Below are positions 44,199-52,480 of a stretch of 64,000 nt of DNA, piece by piece; the stretch's first letter is position 1, and every line of letters starts with the position of its first letter. The position numbers and the translations under genes are program-made. The notes beneath the pieces were generated by a model. The model was not told the DNA's origin. It searched no databases and worked only from the letters and a program-made list of their open reading frames with translations. The stretch comes from Streptomyces olindensis (GTDB lineage Bacteria > Actinomycetota > Actinomycetes > Streptomycetales > Streptomycetaceae): positions 3,661 to 67,660 of the forward strand of contig JJOH01000108.1 in the NCBI GenBank assembly GCA_000696115.1, in the 5' to 3' direction.

Positions 44199-44984
44199 AT
44201 GGGGAAGACCGGTGACCGGGCCCGCACCGCGCCCGCACCCGCACTCAGCGCGCTGGACTTCACCCTGGACCGGGGCAGTCCCGTGCCGCTGTACTACCAG
44301 CTCGCCCAGCAGCTGGAGGCGGCGATCGAGCACGGGGCCCTCGCCCCGGGCGACCTCCTGGGCAACGAGGTCGACCTCTCCGTCCGCCTCGGCCTGTCCC
44401 GCCCCACCGTCCGCCAGGCCATCCAGTCCCTCGTCGACAAGGGACTGCTGGTCCGGCGGCGCGGCGTGGGCACGCAGGTGGTGCACAGCCAGGTCAAACG
44501 CCCCCTGGAGCTGAGCAGCCTCTACGACGACCTGGAGGCGGCCGGCCAGGCCCCGACGACGCAGATCGTGCGGCACGAGGCCGTCCCGGCGTCCTGCGAC
44601 GTGGCGGCCGCGCTCGGCGTCCCCGAGGGCAGCGAGGTCACCGCCCTGGAACGGCTGCGCCACACCCACGGCCGCCCGGTGGCCCTGCTGTGCAACTACC
44701 TCCCGCCGACCCTCCTGGACCTCGACGACACCCGCCTGGAGTCGACGGGCCTGTACCGGATGATGCGCTCGGCGGGCATCACCCTGCACAGCGCCCGCCA
44801 GACCATCGGCGCCCGCGCGGCGACGCCGGAGGAGGCGGCCCTCCTGGACGAGGAGCAGGGCGCGGCCCTGCTCACGATGGAGCGCACGGCGTACGACGAC
44901 ACCGGGCGGGCGGTGGAGTACGGGAGGCACATCTACCGGGCGTCGCGGTACACGTTCGACTTTCAGTTGCTGGTCAGGGCTTGA
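44199..44984 (+). CDS. GntR/HutC-family regulator of the inositol genes
   Basis: A 261-aa protein from ATG at 44199 with GGAGGGGG upstream. The winged HTH (SPVPLYYQLAQQLEAAIEHG, then GLSRPTVRQAIQSLVDKGLL) is followed by a UTRA effector domain (LYDDLEAAGQAPTTQIVRHE to RYTFDFQLLVRA). It is the last gene of the iolC operon, 22 bp after mmsA, and most likely represses it, with an inositol intermediate as inducer. Palindromes of TGTA/TACA type in the divergent control region suit a GntR protein. Confidence 0.9.
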   Translation: MGKTGDRARTAPAPALSALDFTLDRGSPVPLYYQLAQQLEAAIEHGALAPGDLLGNEVDLSVRLGLSRPTVRQAIQSLVDKGLLVRRRGVGTQVVHSQVKRPLELSSLYDDLEAAGQAPTTQIVRHEAVPASCDVAAALGVPEGSEVTALERLRHTHGRPVALLCNYLPPTLLDLDDTRLESTGLYRMMRSAGITLHSARQTIGARAATPEEAALLDEEQGAALLTMERTAYDDTGRAVEYGRHIYRASRYTFDFQLLVRA

Positions 44985-45010
44985 CCGGAGTCCGAACTCG
45001 GGTGCAAAGT

Positions 45011-45036
45011 CGTATATATACACCGTAAACATACGG
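45011..45036. promoter_or_regulatory. EPS element A: tandem GTA-N4-TAC boxes before galE
   Basis: GTATATATAC (45012-45021), a 3-bp spacer ACC, and GTAAACATAC (45025-45034) form an AT-rich island in very GC-rich DNA, 31-53 bp upstream of galE. The layout is shared with the elements at 53840 and 57736. Confidence 0.7.
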
Positions 45037-45064
45037 TTTTGCGCACCCGTCGCGGGAGTCTGGC

Positions 45065-46165
45065 ATGGCCCGCAGGAACCAGTCGCCGACCGCTCGAGGA
45101 GCCGGATCCTCTTGGGCTCCCTCGACCGTCCTCGTCACGGGCGGGGCCGGTTTCATCGGCAGCCACACCTGCGTGGAACTGCTCGACCACGGCTACGAAG
45201 TGATCGTGATCGACAACTACTCCAACAGCACCCCGCAGGTGTTCGCCCGGGTGGAACGGATCGCCGGCCGCTTCGTCGGCGCGGTCTACGAGCTGGACAT
45301 CCGTGATCGGCGCGCCCTCTCGGCCGTCTTCGACCGACACTCCGTGGACGCCGTCGTGCACCTCGCGGCGCACAAGTCGGTGAGCGAGTCGGCCGCGATG
45401 CCCGTCGAGTACTACGACACGAACGTCGGCGGCACCACGGCACTGCTGCGCACCATGCACGAACACGGCGTGCACCGAATGGTGTACTCCTCCTCCTGCT
45501 CGATCTACGGCGACGCGGACCCCGGCCCGATCGCCGAGACCGCCCCGGCCCGCCCCACCAACCCGTACGCGGCCTCCAAGTGGCTCTGCGAGCAGATCCT
45601 CGCCGACGTCTGCGACCGCCGCCCCGAGTACACGGTGCTGTGCCTGCGGTACTTCAACCCGGCCGGCGCCCATCCCAGCGGCCTGCTCGGCGAGGACCCG
45701 CGCGGCACGCCCGACAACCTCATGCCGTACGTCGCCCAGGTCGCCGTCGGCCGCCGGGAACGGCTGCACGTCTTCGGCGACGACTACCCCACGCCCGACG
45801 GAACGGCGATCCGTGACTACCTCCACGTCCTGGACACCGTGGAGGCGCACCGCCTCGCTCTCGATCATGTCGCCGACGCCCCGGGCATGCATGTGTACAA
45901 CCTCGGCCTCGGCAAAGGCAGTTCGGTCCTGGAGGTCGTCGCCGCGTTCTCCGAGGCGTGCGGCCGGAGCATTCCGTACGAGGTCGCGCCCAGGCGGCCG
46001 GGGGACGTCGCCGAACTCGTCGCCGACGCGACCCCGGTGGCCCGCGCCTGGAGCTGGCGTCCCATGCGTGACCTGTCCGACATGTGCCGCGACGCCTGGC
46101 ACTTCCAGCAGCTCAACCCACACGGCTACGGCGATTCCGCCCGACGGCCGAACAGCAAGCACTGA
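45065..46165 (+). CDS. galE: UDP-glucose 4-epimerase
   Basis: A 366-aa extended SDR from ATG at 45065, with a 20-residue N-terminal extension. The cofactor motif VLVTGGAGFIGSHTCVELL, YSSSCSIYGDADPGP (catalytic Ser), NPYAASKWLCEQIL (Tyr-x3-Lys) and LRYFNPAGAHPSGLLGEDP are standard for GalE. It interconverts UDP-glucose and UDP-galactose, supplying galactose for the polymer. It is the first EPS-type gene after the inositol operon and carries EPS element A in its promoter region. Confidence 0.93.
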   Translation: MARRNQSPTARGAGSSWAPSTVLVTGGAGFIGSHTCVELLDHGYEVIVIDNYSNSTPQVFARVERIAGRFVGAVYELDIRDRRALSAVFDRHSVDAVVHLAAHKSVSESAAMPVEYYDTNVGGTTALLRTMHEHGVHRMVYSSSCSIYGDADPGPIAETAPARPTNPYAASKWLCEQILADVCDRRPEYTVLCLRYFNPAGAHPSGLLGEDPRGTPDNLMPYVAQVAVGRRERLHVFGDDYPTPDGTAIRDYLHVLDTVEAHRLALDHVADAPGMHVYNLGLGKGSSVLEVVAAFSEACGRSIPYEVAPRRPGDVAELVADATPVARAWSWRPMRDLSDMCRDAWHFQQLNPHGYGDSARRPNSKH

Positions 46166-46191
46166 TCAGCCCCCGTCGATCAGCCCCCGTC
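46164..46191. repeat. Short tandem direct repeat between galE and GH15 genes
   Basis: GATCAGCCCCCGTC occurs twice in tandem (46164-46177 and 46178-46191), starting within the galE stop codon and filling the 30-bp gap between convergent genes. It has no hairpin potential of note and is probably replication slippage. Confidence 0.6.
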
Positions 46192-46195
46192 CGGA

Positions 46196-48007
46196 TCAGC
46201 GACGTGATGCGGGACGGACACCGGGTGGTGCCGACAGGGCGAACGCCGTTTCGACCAGGGCGAGGTGACTGCACGCCTGTGGAGCGTTGCCGAGTTGGCG
46301 GCCCGACTCCGGGTCCCATTGCTCGGCCAGCAGCCCGACGTCGTTGCGGATGGCGAGGACGCGCTCGAACACCTCCTGGGCCGGCCCCGGGTGGCCGGTC
46401 GCGGCCAGGGCGTCGGCGTACCACAGCGAGCACGCCACGAAGGCACCCTCCCGGCCGGGCATTCCGTCCCCACCGGGGCCGTAGGGCGCGAACCGCCGCA
46501 CGAAGCCGCCCTGGCCGAGTCCGGACATCGCGCGGACGGTGCCCCATACCCGCTCGTCGCGGGCCGGAAGGAAGCCGACCCGGGGAATCAGCAGGGCTGA
46601 GGCATCCAGCGCCGAAGAGCCGTAAGCCTGTACGAAGGACCGCCGGTCCCCGTCCCAGCCGTGCCGACAGACCTGCCGGTGCACCTCCGCGCGCATGGCC
46701 CGCCACTCGCCCGACGACCCGGTGCGGCCGAGCAGCCGCCCCATGCGAAGGGCGCGGTCCGCGGCCACCCACGCCATCACCTTGGAGTGCACGAACTGCC
46801 GCCGCGGCCCCCGTACCTGCCACAGTCCCTGGTCGGGTTCCCGCCAGTGCCGTTGCAGAAAGCCCATCAGGGCCTCCACGAGTTCCCACACATGGGCGGG
46901 CATGGGGATACCGGCCCGCAGCGACAGGCAGAGCGTGTCCAGGACCTCGCCGTAGACGTCCAGCTGGAACTGGCCCACCGCCGAGTTCCCGAACCGCACC
47001 GGACGGGATCCCTCGTAACCGGCGAGCCACGGCGCCTCGGTCTCGGGCATCAGCCGCTGCCCGGCGACGCCGTACATGGTCTGCAGGTCGTCGGGGTCGC
47101 CCGCGATGGCCCGGACGAGCCAGTCCAGCCAGGCCCTGGCCTCCTCCCGGTAGCCGCTGCGCAGCAGGCAGGACAGGGTCAGCGTGGAGTCGCGCAGCCA
47201 GCAGTACCGGTGATCCCAGTTGCGGGTACCACCGATGCAGCCCGGCAGCGAGGTGGTCGGCGCGGCCACGATGCCGCCGGTAGGCGCGTAGGTGAGGGCC
47301 TTCAAGGTGATCAGGGACCGCACCACGGCCTCCCGCCAGGGCCCTCGGTAGCGGCACTGGGCGCTCCAGCGCCGCCAGAAGCCGGCGGTCTCCTTCAGCG
47401 ACGTCTCCGCCGGGACGGACAGCGGCGTCGGTGGCTCGGGCTGGTGCGAGGGCGACCATGTCAGCGTCAGCGCCAGCCGCCGGCCGGCTTGGACGGTGAC
47501 ATCCCAGACCGTGGCGTCCACGCCACCGTTCACCCGCACCGGGCCGTCGGTGTCCAGCCAGACGGCATCCGGCCCGGCGACCGCGACGGTGCAGTGTCCG
47601 TCGCCCCTCACCCACGGCACGACGCGGCCCTGGTGGAAACGCAGCCGCAGTTCGCTGCGCATGCACACGGAACCCGACAGGCCCTCCACCATGCGGACGA
47701 CGCAGGGCAGTTGTGTCCGGGGAGGCATGAAGTCGGTGACCCGGGCCGTCCCGGTCGGGGTCTCCCACACGGTGTCCAGGACCAGCGTGTCGGGCCGGTA
47801 GGCGCGGCGGGTGCAAGCACCACCGGCGACGGAGCCGACGGGTGCGATCCGCCAGAAGCCGTTGGCCTCGGTGCCCACCAGGGCCGCGAGGCAGGCCGGC
47901 GAGTCGAACCGGGGCAGACACAGCCAGTCGACGGAGCCGTCCCGGCCGACCATGGCGGCTGTCTCCAGGTCGCTGATGAGGGCGTAATCCTCGATGGGTG
48001 GGCTCAT
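46196..48007 (-). CDS. Glycoside hydrolase family 15 (glucoamylase/trehalase-like) protein
   Basis: A 603-aa protein from ATG at 48005-48007. It starts PPIEDYALISDLETAAMVGR and DGSVDWLCLPRFDSPACLAA, the N-terminal signature of bacterial GH15 enzymes. The (alpha/alpha)6 barrel has GGTRNWDHRYCWLRDSTLTL, the catalytic Glu of WREPDQGLWQVRG and the second Glu in GLLAEQWDPESGRQLGN. It has no signal peptide, so it acts in the cytosol, probably on alpha-glucans or trehalose. It is the last gene of the minus-strand sugar-nucleotide operon, 27 bp after rmlB. Confidence 0.88.
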   Translation of the reverse strand: MSPPIEDYALISDLETAAMVGRDGSVDWLCLPRFDSPACLAALVGTEANGFWRIAPVGSVAGGACTRRAYRPDTLVLDTVWETPTGTARVTDFMPPRTQLPCVVRMVEGLSGSVCMRSELRLRFHQGRVVPWVRGDGHCTVAVAGPDAVWLDTDGPVRVNGGVDATVWDVTVQAGRRLALTLTWSPSHQPEPPTPLSVPAETSLKETAGFWRRWSAQCRYRGPWREAVVRSLITLKALTYAPTGGIVAAPTTSLPGCIGGTRNWDHRYCWLRDSTLTLSCLLRSGYREEARAWLDWLVRAIAGDPDDLQTMYGVAGQRLMPETEAPWLAGYEGSRPVRFGNSAVGQFQLDVYGEVLDTLCLSLRAGIPMPAHVWELVEALMGFLQRHWREPDQGLWQVRGPRRQFVHSKVMAWVAADRALRMGRLLGRTGSSGEWRAMRAEVHRQVCRHGWDGDRRSFVQAYGSSALDASALLIPRVGFLPARDERVWGTVRAMSGLGQGGFVRRFAPYGPGGDGMPGREGAFVACSLWYADALAATGHPGPAQEVFERVLAIRNDVGLLAEQWDPESGRQLGNAPQACSHLALVETAFALSAPPGVRPASRR

Positions 48008-48034
48008 GGCTGGTCCTCAAGGCCTCCTTGGCAA

Positions 48035-49045
48035 TCAGGGCAGGAGAGGCAACCTGTCCTGCCGGTCCGCCCGCCGCTGCAGCGGCTCCCACCAGGAGCG
48101 GTGCGTCCGGTACCAGGCGACGGTCTCCGTGAGCCCCGTGGCCAGGTCCTTGAGCGGTACGAACCCGAGTTCCGTGCGGATCTTCGTGGAGTCGACCGAG
48201 TAACGCCGGTCGTGACCCTTGCGGTCCTCGACGAATCGCACGTCCGCCCAGTCGGCGCCGCATGCGTGGAGCAGCAGCCCGGTCAGGTCCAGGTTGGACA
48301 GTTCGTCACCGGCGCCGATGTTGTAGATCTCGCCCGGCCGACCGCGGGTGCGGACGAGTTCGATACCGCGCACGTGGTCGTCGACGTGGATCCAGTCGCG
48401 GATGTTGTGGCCGTCGCCGTACAGCGGCACCGGCCGGCCGTCCAGCAGCCGGGTGATGAACAGCGGGACGATCTTTTCGGGGTACTGGTGGGGGCCGTAG
48501 TTGTTGGAGCACCGGGTGACGCGGACTTCCAGACCGTGCGTGCGGTGGTAGGACAGCGCGATGAGGTCCGAGGCGGCCTTGGAGGCGGAGTAGGGCGAGT
48601 TGGGCCGCAGCGGGTCGGTCTCCGGCCAGGAGCCGTCGCGGATGGAGCCGTACACCTCGTCGGAGGAGATGTGGATGAAGATCTTCGGTGCGTGCCGCAG
48701 GGCCGCGTCCAACAGGGTCTGGGTGCCCAGGACGTTCGTCCGGACGAAGACGCCGGCTCCGAAGAGGGAGCGGTCGACGTGCGTCTCGGCGGCGAAGTGC
48801 ACGATCTGGTCGTGAGCCGCCACCAGTTCGTCGACGAGGTTCGCGTCGCAGATGTCGCCCCGGACGAACGCGAAGCCGTCGGCGGCGCGGACGTCGGCCA
48901 GATTGGCGGGGTTGCCTGCGTACGTGAGCTTGTCGAGCACGGTCACCGCGACGTCGGGCGGACCGTTCGGGCCGAGCAGCGCGCGGACGTAGGCCGAGCC
49001 GATGAAGCCGGCTCCGCCGGTCACCAGGATGCGGGTCGTGGTCAT
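48035..49045 (-). CDS. rmlB: dTDP-glucose 4,6-dehydratase
   Basis: A 336-aa extended SDR from ATG at 49043-49045, overlapping the rmlA stop by 4 bp. RILVTGGAGFIGSAYVRALL, FAAETHVDRSLFGAGVFVRT, ISSDEVYGSIRDGSW (Asp and Glu active-site pair) and NSPYSASKAASDL are diagnostic for RmlB. It makes dTDP-4-keto-6-deoxyglucose, the precursor of rhamnose and other deoxysugars. RmlC and RmlD are not in the window, so the deoxysugar is not defined. Confidence 0.94.
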   Translation of the reverse strand: MTTTRILVTGGAGFIGSAYVRALLGPNGPPDVAVTVLDKLTYAGNPANLADVRAADGFAFVRGDICDANLVDELVAAHDQIVHFAAETHVDRSLFGAGVFVRTNVLGTQTLLDAALRHAPKIFIHISSDEVYGSIRDGSWPETDPLRPNSPYSASKAASDLIALSYHRTHGLEVRVTRCSNNYGPHQYPEKIVPLFITRLLDGRPVPLYGDGHNIRDWIHVDDHVRGIELVRTRGRPGEIYNIGAGDELSNLDLTGLLLHACGADWADVRFVEDRKGHDRRYSVDSTKIRTELGFVPLKDLATGLTETVAWYRTHRSWWEPLQRRADRQDRLPLLP

Positions 49046-50109
49046 GACGGGATCTGCACCTTGCTGTGATCACCGAGCACGAGCCGGTGTACGGCAGGGG
49101 TGCGCGGAGCGGGGGTCACCTCGACGTCGTGGCCGATGAGAGAGACCTCGACGCGGTGGGTGCCGCTGACGGTCGAGCGCCCCAGCACGATGGAGTACTC
49201 GATCTCGCTGTCCTCGATGCGGCAGTTCTCGGCGATCGAGGTGAACGGTCCCACGTAGGAGTCGGTGATGACGGTACCGGCGCCGATGACGGCGGGACCG
49301 ACGACACGGCTGCCGAACACCTTGGCCCCGTCCTCGATCCGGACCCGGCCGATGATCTCGCTCGCCGCGTCGACGCTGCCGCCGGTCCACGGCTCGACGC
49401 TCTCCAGGACCGACCGGTTGACCTCCAGCATGTCGGTGACGTTGCCGGTGTCCTTCCAGTAGCCGGAGATCGTCGTGGCACGCACGTCCCGGCCGGCGTC
49501 GATCAGCCACTGGATCGCGTCGGTGATCTCCAGCTCGCCGCGCCTGGAGGGCCGTATGGCACGCACCGCCTCGTGCACGGCCGCGGTGAAGAGGTAGACG
49601 CCGACCAGGGCGAGGTCGCTGCGGGGCTGCCGGGGCTTCTCCTCCAGGCCCACCACGCGGCCCGCCGCGTCCAGTTCGGCGATGCCGAAGGATGCGGGTT
49701 CGGAGACATGGGTCAGCAGGATGCGGGCGTCGGGACGTTCGCGGCGGAAGTCGTCGACCACGCCGGAGATGCCGCCGACGATGAAGTTGTCACCGAGGTA
49801 CATCACGAAGTCGTCGTCGCCGAGGAAGTCCCGGGCGATCAGCACGGCGTGGGCCAGACCGAGCGGCGCCTCCTGGTGGAGGTAGGTCACGTCCAGGCCG
49901 AAGCGGGAACCGTCGCCGACGGCCGCCCGGATCTCCGGTGCCGTGTCCCCGACGATGATGCCGGTCTCCCGGACCCCGGCGGCGGCGATGGCCTCCAGGC
50001 CGTAGAAGAGGACGGGTTTGTTGGCCACCGGGACGAGTTGCTTGGCCGAGGTGTGGGTGATGGGGCGGAGCCGTGTGCCGGCGCCGCCGCACAGGACGAG
50101 TGCTTTCAT
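49042..50109 (-). CDS. rmlA: Glucose-1-phosphate thymidylyltransferase, long (RmlA2-type) form
   Basis: A 355-aa protein from ATG at 50107-50109. The nucleotidyltransferase signature LVLCGGAGTRLRPITHTSAK, YLGDNFIVGG and the VGLEEKPRQPRSDLALVGVY segment are present. A C-terminal left-handed helix region of about 110 residues (IIGRVRIEDGAKVFGSRVVG onward) makes it the long form common in actinobacterial sugar clusters. It joins dTTP and glucose-1-phosphate. It overlaps its neighbours on both sides by 4 bp. Confidence 0.94.
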   Translation of the reverse strand: MKALVLCGGAGTRLRPITHTSAKQLVPVANKPVLFYGLEAIAAAGVRETGIIVGDTAPEIRAAVGDGSRFGLDVTYLHQEAPLGLAHAVLIARDFLGDDDFVMYLGDNFIVGGISGVVDDFRRERPDARILLTHVSEPASFGIAELDAAGRVVGLEEKPRQPRSDLALVGVYLFTAAVHEAVRAIRPSRRGELEITDAIQWLIDAGRDVRATTISGYWKDTGNVTDMLEVNRSVLESVEPWTGGSVDAASEIIGRVRIEDGAKVFGSRVVGPAVIGAGTVITDSYVGPFTSIAENCRIEDSEIEYSIVLGRSTVSGTHRVEVSLIGHDVEVTPAPRTPAVHRLVLGDHSKVQIPS

Positions 50110-51083
50110 GAGGGCCACCCCACTGCGTAGGAATCGGGAGGCGGTACGGACGTGTCCGACCGCGCGGCGAACCAGGCGACGGTGCGGCGCAGCCCTTCTT
50201 CCAGCGGCACCTGCGGCTGCCACCCGAGTGTTTCGAAGGCCCGCGTGATGACGGGGCGTCTGCGGACGGGGTCGTCGACGGGCAGCGGCAGGAAGCACAG
50301 TCCGCTGTCGGAGCCGGTGATCATCAACACGAGCTCCGCGAGCTCCCGCACGGTCCGCTCGCAGGGGTTGCCGAGGTTGACCGGGCCGGGCAGATCGGCA
50401 TCCACCATGGCCAGCAGACCCCGGACCATGTCGTCGACGTAGCAGAGGCTGCGGGTCTGGCCGCCGTCCCCGAAGACGGTCAGCGCCTCCCCGTCCAGGG
50501 CCTGCGTGACGAAGGTGGACACCACCCGTCCGTCGTCCGCGCGCATCCGCGGGCCGTACGTGTTGAAGATCCGCACGATCCCGGTGTCCGCGCCCCGGCT
50601 GCGCCGGTAGGCCATGGTGAGGGCCTCGGCGAAGCGCTTGGCCTCGTCGTAGACGCTGCGGGGCCCGACGGGATTGACGTGCCCCCAGTAGTCCTCGTCC
50701 TGCGGGTGTATCTCCGGATCTCCGTAGACCTCGCTGGTGGACGCCAGGACGAAGCGGGCCCGGTGCCGGACCGCCAGCTCCAGCAGGTTCTCGGTGCCCC
50801 GGCTGCCGGTGGCCAGCGTCTGCAGCGGGCGGCGGGCGTAGTCGAGCGGGGAGGCCGGACTTGCCAGGTGCACCACGGCGTCGACGTCGCCGTGGACCCT
50901 CAGCGGGTCGGTCACATCGCCCGGGATGCATTCGAATCCGGGCTTGCTCATCATGGGAGCGAGGTTGAGCACCCGGCCCGAGGAGAAGTTGTCCAGGCAG
51001 CAGACCCGGTCCCTCCGGCGCAACAGCGCTTCGCACAGATGGGACCCCAGGAAGCCGCTCCCGCCGGACACCACGACGCGCAT
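50106..51083 (-). CDS. UDP-glucuronate decarboxylase-like extended SDR
   Basis: A 325-aa protein from ATG at 51081-51083. VVVSGGSGFLGSHLCEALLR, VVHLASPASPLDYARRPLQT, STSEVYGDPEIHPQDEDYWG, YDEAKRFAEALTMAY and RIFNTYGPRMRADDGRVVST are the motifs of UDP-xylose synthases. It should turn UDP-glucuronate into UDP-xylose. The upstream gene encodes UDP-glucose dehydrogenase, which supplies that substrate. Its stop overlaps the rmlA ATG. Confidence 0.9.
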   Translation of the reverse strand: MRVVVSGGSGFLGSHLCEALLRRRDRVCCLDNFSSGRVLNLAPMMSKPGFECIPGDVTDPLRVHGDVDAVVHLASPASPLDYARRPLQTLATGSRGTENLLELAVRHRARFVLASTSEVYGDPEIHPQDEDYWGHVNPVGPRSVYDEAKRFAEALTMAYRRSRGADTGIVRIFNTYGPRMRADDGRVVSTFVTQALDGEALTVFGDGGQTRSLCYVDDMVRGLLAMVDADLPGPVNLGNPCERTVRELAELVLMITGSDSGLCFLPLPVDDPVRRRPVITRAFETLGWQPQVPLEEGLRRTVAWFAARSDTSVPPPDSYAVGWPS

Positions 51084-51100
51084 GATCTCTCTCCCGCCAG

Positions 51101-52426
51101 TCAGCCGAGGTTCGGTCTGCCCGGCGCGCACAGCGTCCAGCCCGCGGCGCACCAGTCCGCCGGGTCGAGGGTGTTGCGCGCGTCGACCAGGGCCGGGGTG
51201 CGCACCACCGCGGCCAGGGCCACGGGGTCGATCTCCCGGTACTGGGGCCATTCGGTCAGGTGCAGGACGACATCGGCCTGCTCGCATGCCTTGGTCACGT
51301 CCAGTGCGAACTGGAGCGCGGGGTACGCCGCCCGGGCGTTGTCGATCGCCTCGGGGTCATGGACGCGGACCTGTGCTCCCCTGCGGCGGATCGCGTGCGC
51401 CACGGCGAGCGCCGGCGAGTCCCGGACGTCGTCGCTGCGGGGCTTGAAGGCGGCGCCGAGGACCGCGACGTTCCGATCCGTGAAGGTCCCGCCGAGGGCC
51501 TTCTGCGCGAGGGCGATGGTGCGTTCACGCTGACGAGTGTTGATCTCGTCGATCTCGTGGAGGAAGGCCACCGACTCGCCCAGGCCGAGTTCCTCGGCCC
51601 GCGCGGCGAAGGCCCTGATGTCCTTGGGCAGGCAGCTGCCGCCGAACCCGAGCCCGGGGGCCAGGAACCGAGGGCCGATACGGGAGTCGGCGCCCATCGC
51701 CCGGGCGAGGGTGAGCACGTCCGCGCCCGTGGCGTCGCAGATCTCGGCCATGGCGTTGATGAAGGAGATCTTGGTGGCGAGGAAGGAGTTCGAGGCCCCT
51801 TTGACGAGTTCGGCGGTCGCGGTGTCGGTCACGATGAACGGTGTGCCGGCCGCCAGGAGAGGCGCGTAGACGGCCCGCAACCGCGCTTCGGCGTGCTCCG
51901 AGCGGACGCCCACCACTATGCGTTCCGGCCGCAGGGTGTCATGGATCGCGCAGCCCTCACGCAGAAACTCCGGGTTCCAGGCGACGTCGGCAGCGGGGGC
52001 GACGGCGTGCAGGAGCCCGGCCAGCCGGGCGGCGGTCCCGACGGGCACCGTGGACTTGCCGACGACCAGGACTTCTTCGTATCCGCTGTCGTGGAGATAC
52101 GGGGCCAGACCGTCCCTGACGGCCTCGAAATCCCTGAGATCGGAGGCACCCGAACCAGGCTGCTGCGGGGTGCCGACGCAGACGAAGTGGGTGTCGGCGA
52201 ACCACGCGGCTTCGACCAGTGACGTGGTGAAGCGCAGCCGGCCCGTGTCGACCATCCGCTTGAGCAGGCCGGGCAGGCCGGGCTCGTAGAACGGTGGCCG
52301 GCCGGCGGCGAGGGCGCCGATCCGCTCCGCGTCGATGTCCACGCCGAGCACTTCGTGCCCGATCTCCGCCATGCAAGCGGCGTGGACCGCCCCTACGTAT
52401 CCGGTACCGATGACAGTCAGGCGCAT
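51101..52426 (-). CDS. ugd: UDP-glucose 6-dehydrogenase
   Basis: A 441-aa protein from ATG at 52424-52426 with GGAG about 9 bp before it; an ATG at 52457-52459 is possible but has no homology to support it. LTVIGTGYVGAVHAACMAEI binds NAD. WNPEFLREGCAIHDTLRPER and the catalytic Cys in PGLGFGGSCLPKDIRAFAAR follow, then VLGAAFKPRSDDVRDSPAL. It oxidises UDP-glucose to UDP-glucuronate, giving acidic sugar for the polymer and substrate for the decarboxylase 17 bp downstream. Confidence 0.94.
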   Translation of the reverse strand: MRLTVIGTGYVGAVHAACMAEIGHEVLGVDIDAERIGALAAGRPPFYEPGLPGLLKRMVDTGRLRFTTSLVEAAWFADTHFVCVGTPQQPGSGASDLRDFEAVRDGLAPYLHDSGYEEVLVVGKSTVPVGTAARLAGLLHAVAPAADVAWNPEFLREGCAIHDTLRPERIVVGVRSEHAEARLRAVYAPLLAAGTPFIVTDTATAELVKGASNSFLATKISFINAMAEICDATGADVLTLARAMGADSRIGPRFLAPGLGFGGSCLPKDIRAFAARAEELGLGESVAFLHEIDEINTRQRERTIALAQKALGGTFTDRNVAVLGAAFKPRSDDVRDSPALAVAHAIRRRGAQVRVHDPEAIDNARAAYPALQFALDVTKACEQADVVLHLTEWPQYREIDPVALAAVVRTPALVDARNTLDPADWCAAGWTLCAPGRPNLG

Positions 52427-52480
52427 GTCGGTCTCCGTGGTGGGCGCGTCGGGGGGCATGTCGCCGGTCGACGCTCGGGT

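Noticed and set aside
46164..46191. The 14-bp tandem repeat as a regulatory element
   Set aside because: It lies between convergent stops and cannot serve a promoter of either gene; slippage is the simpler explanation.
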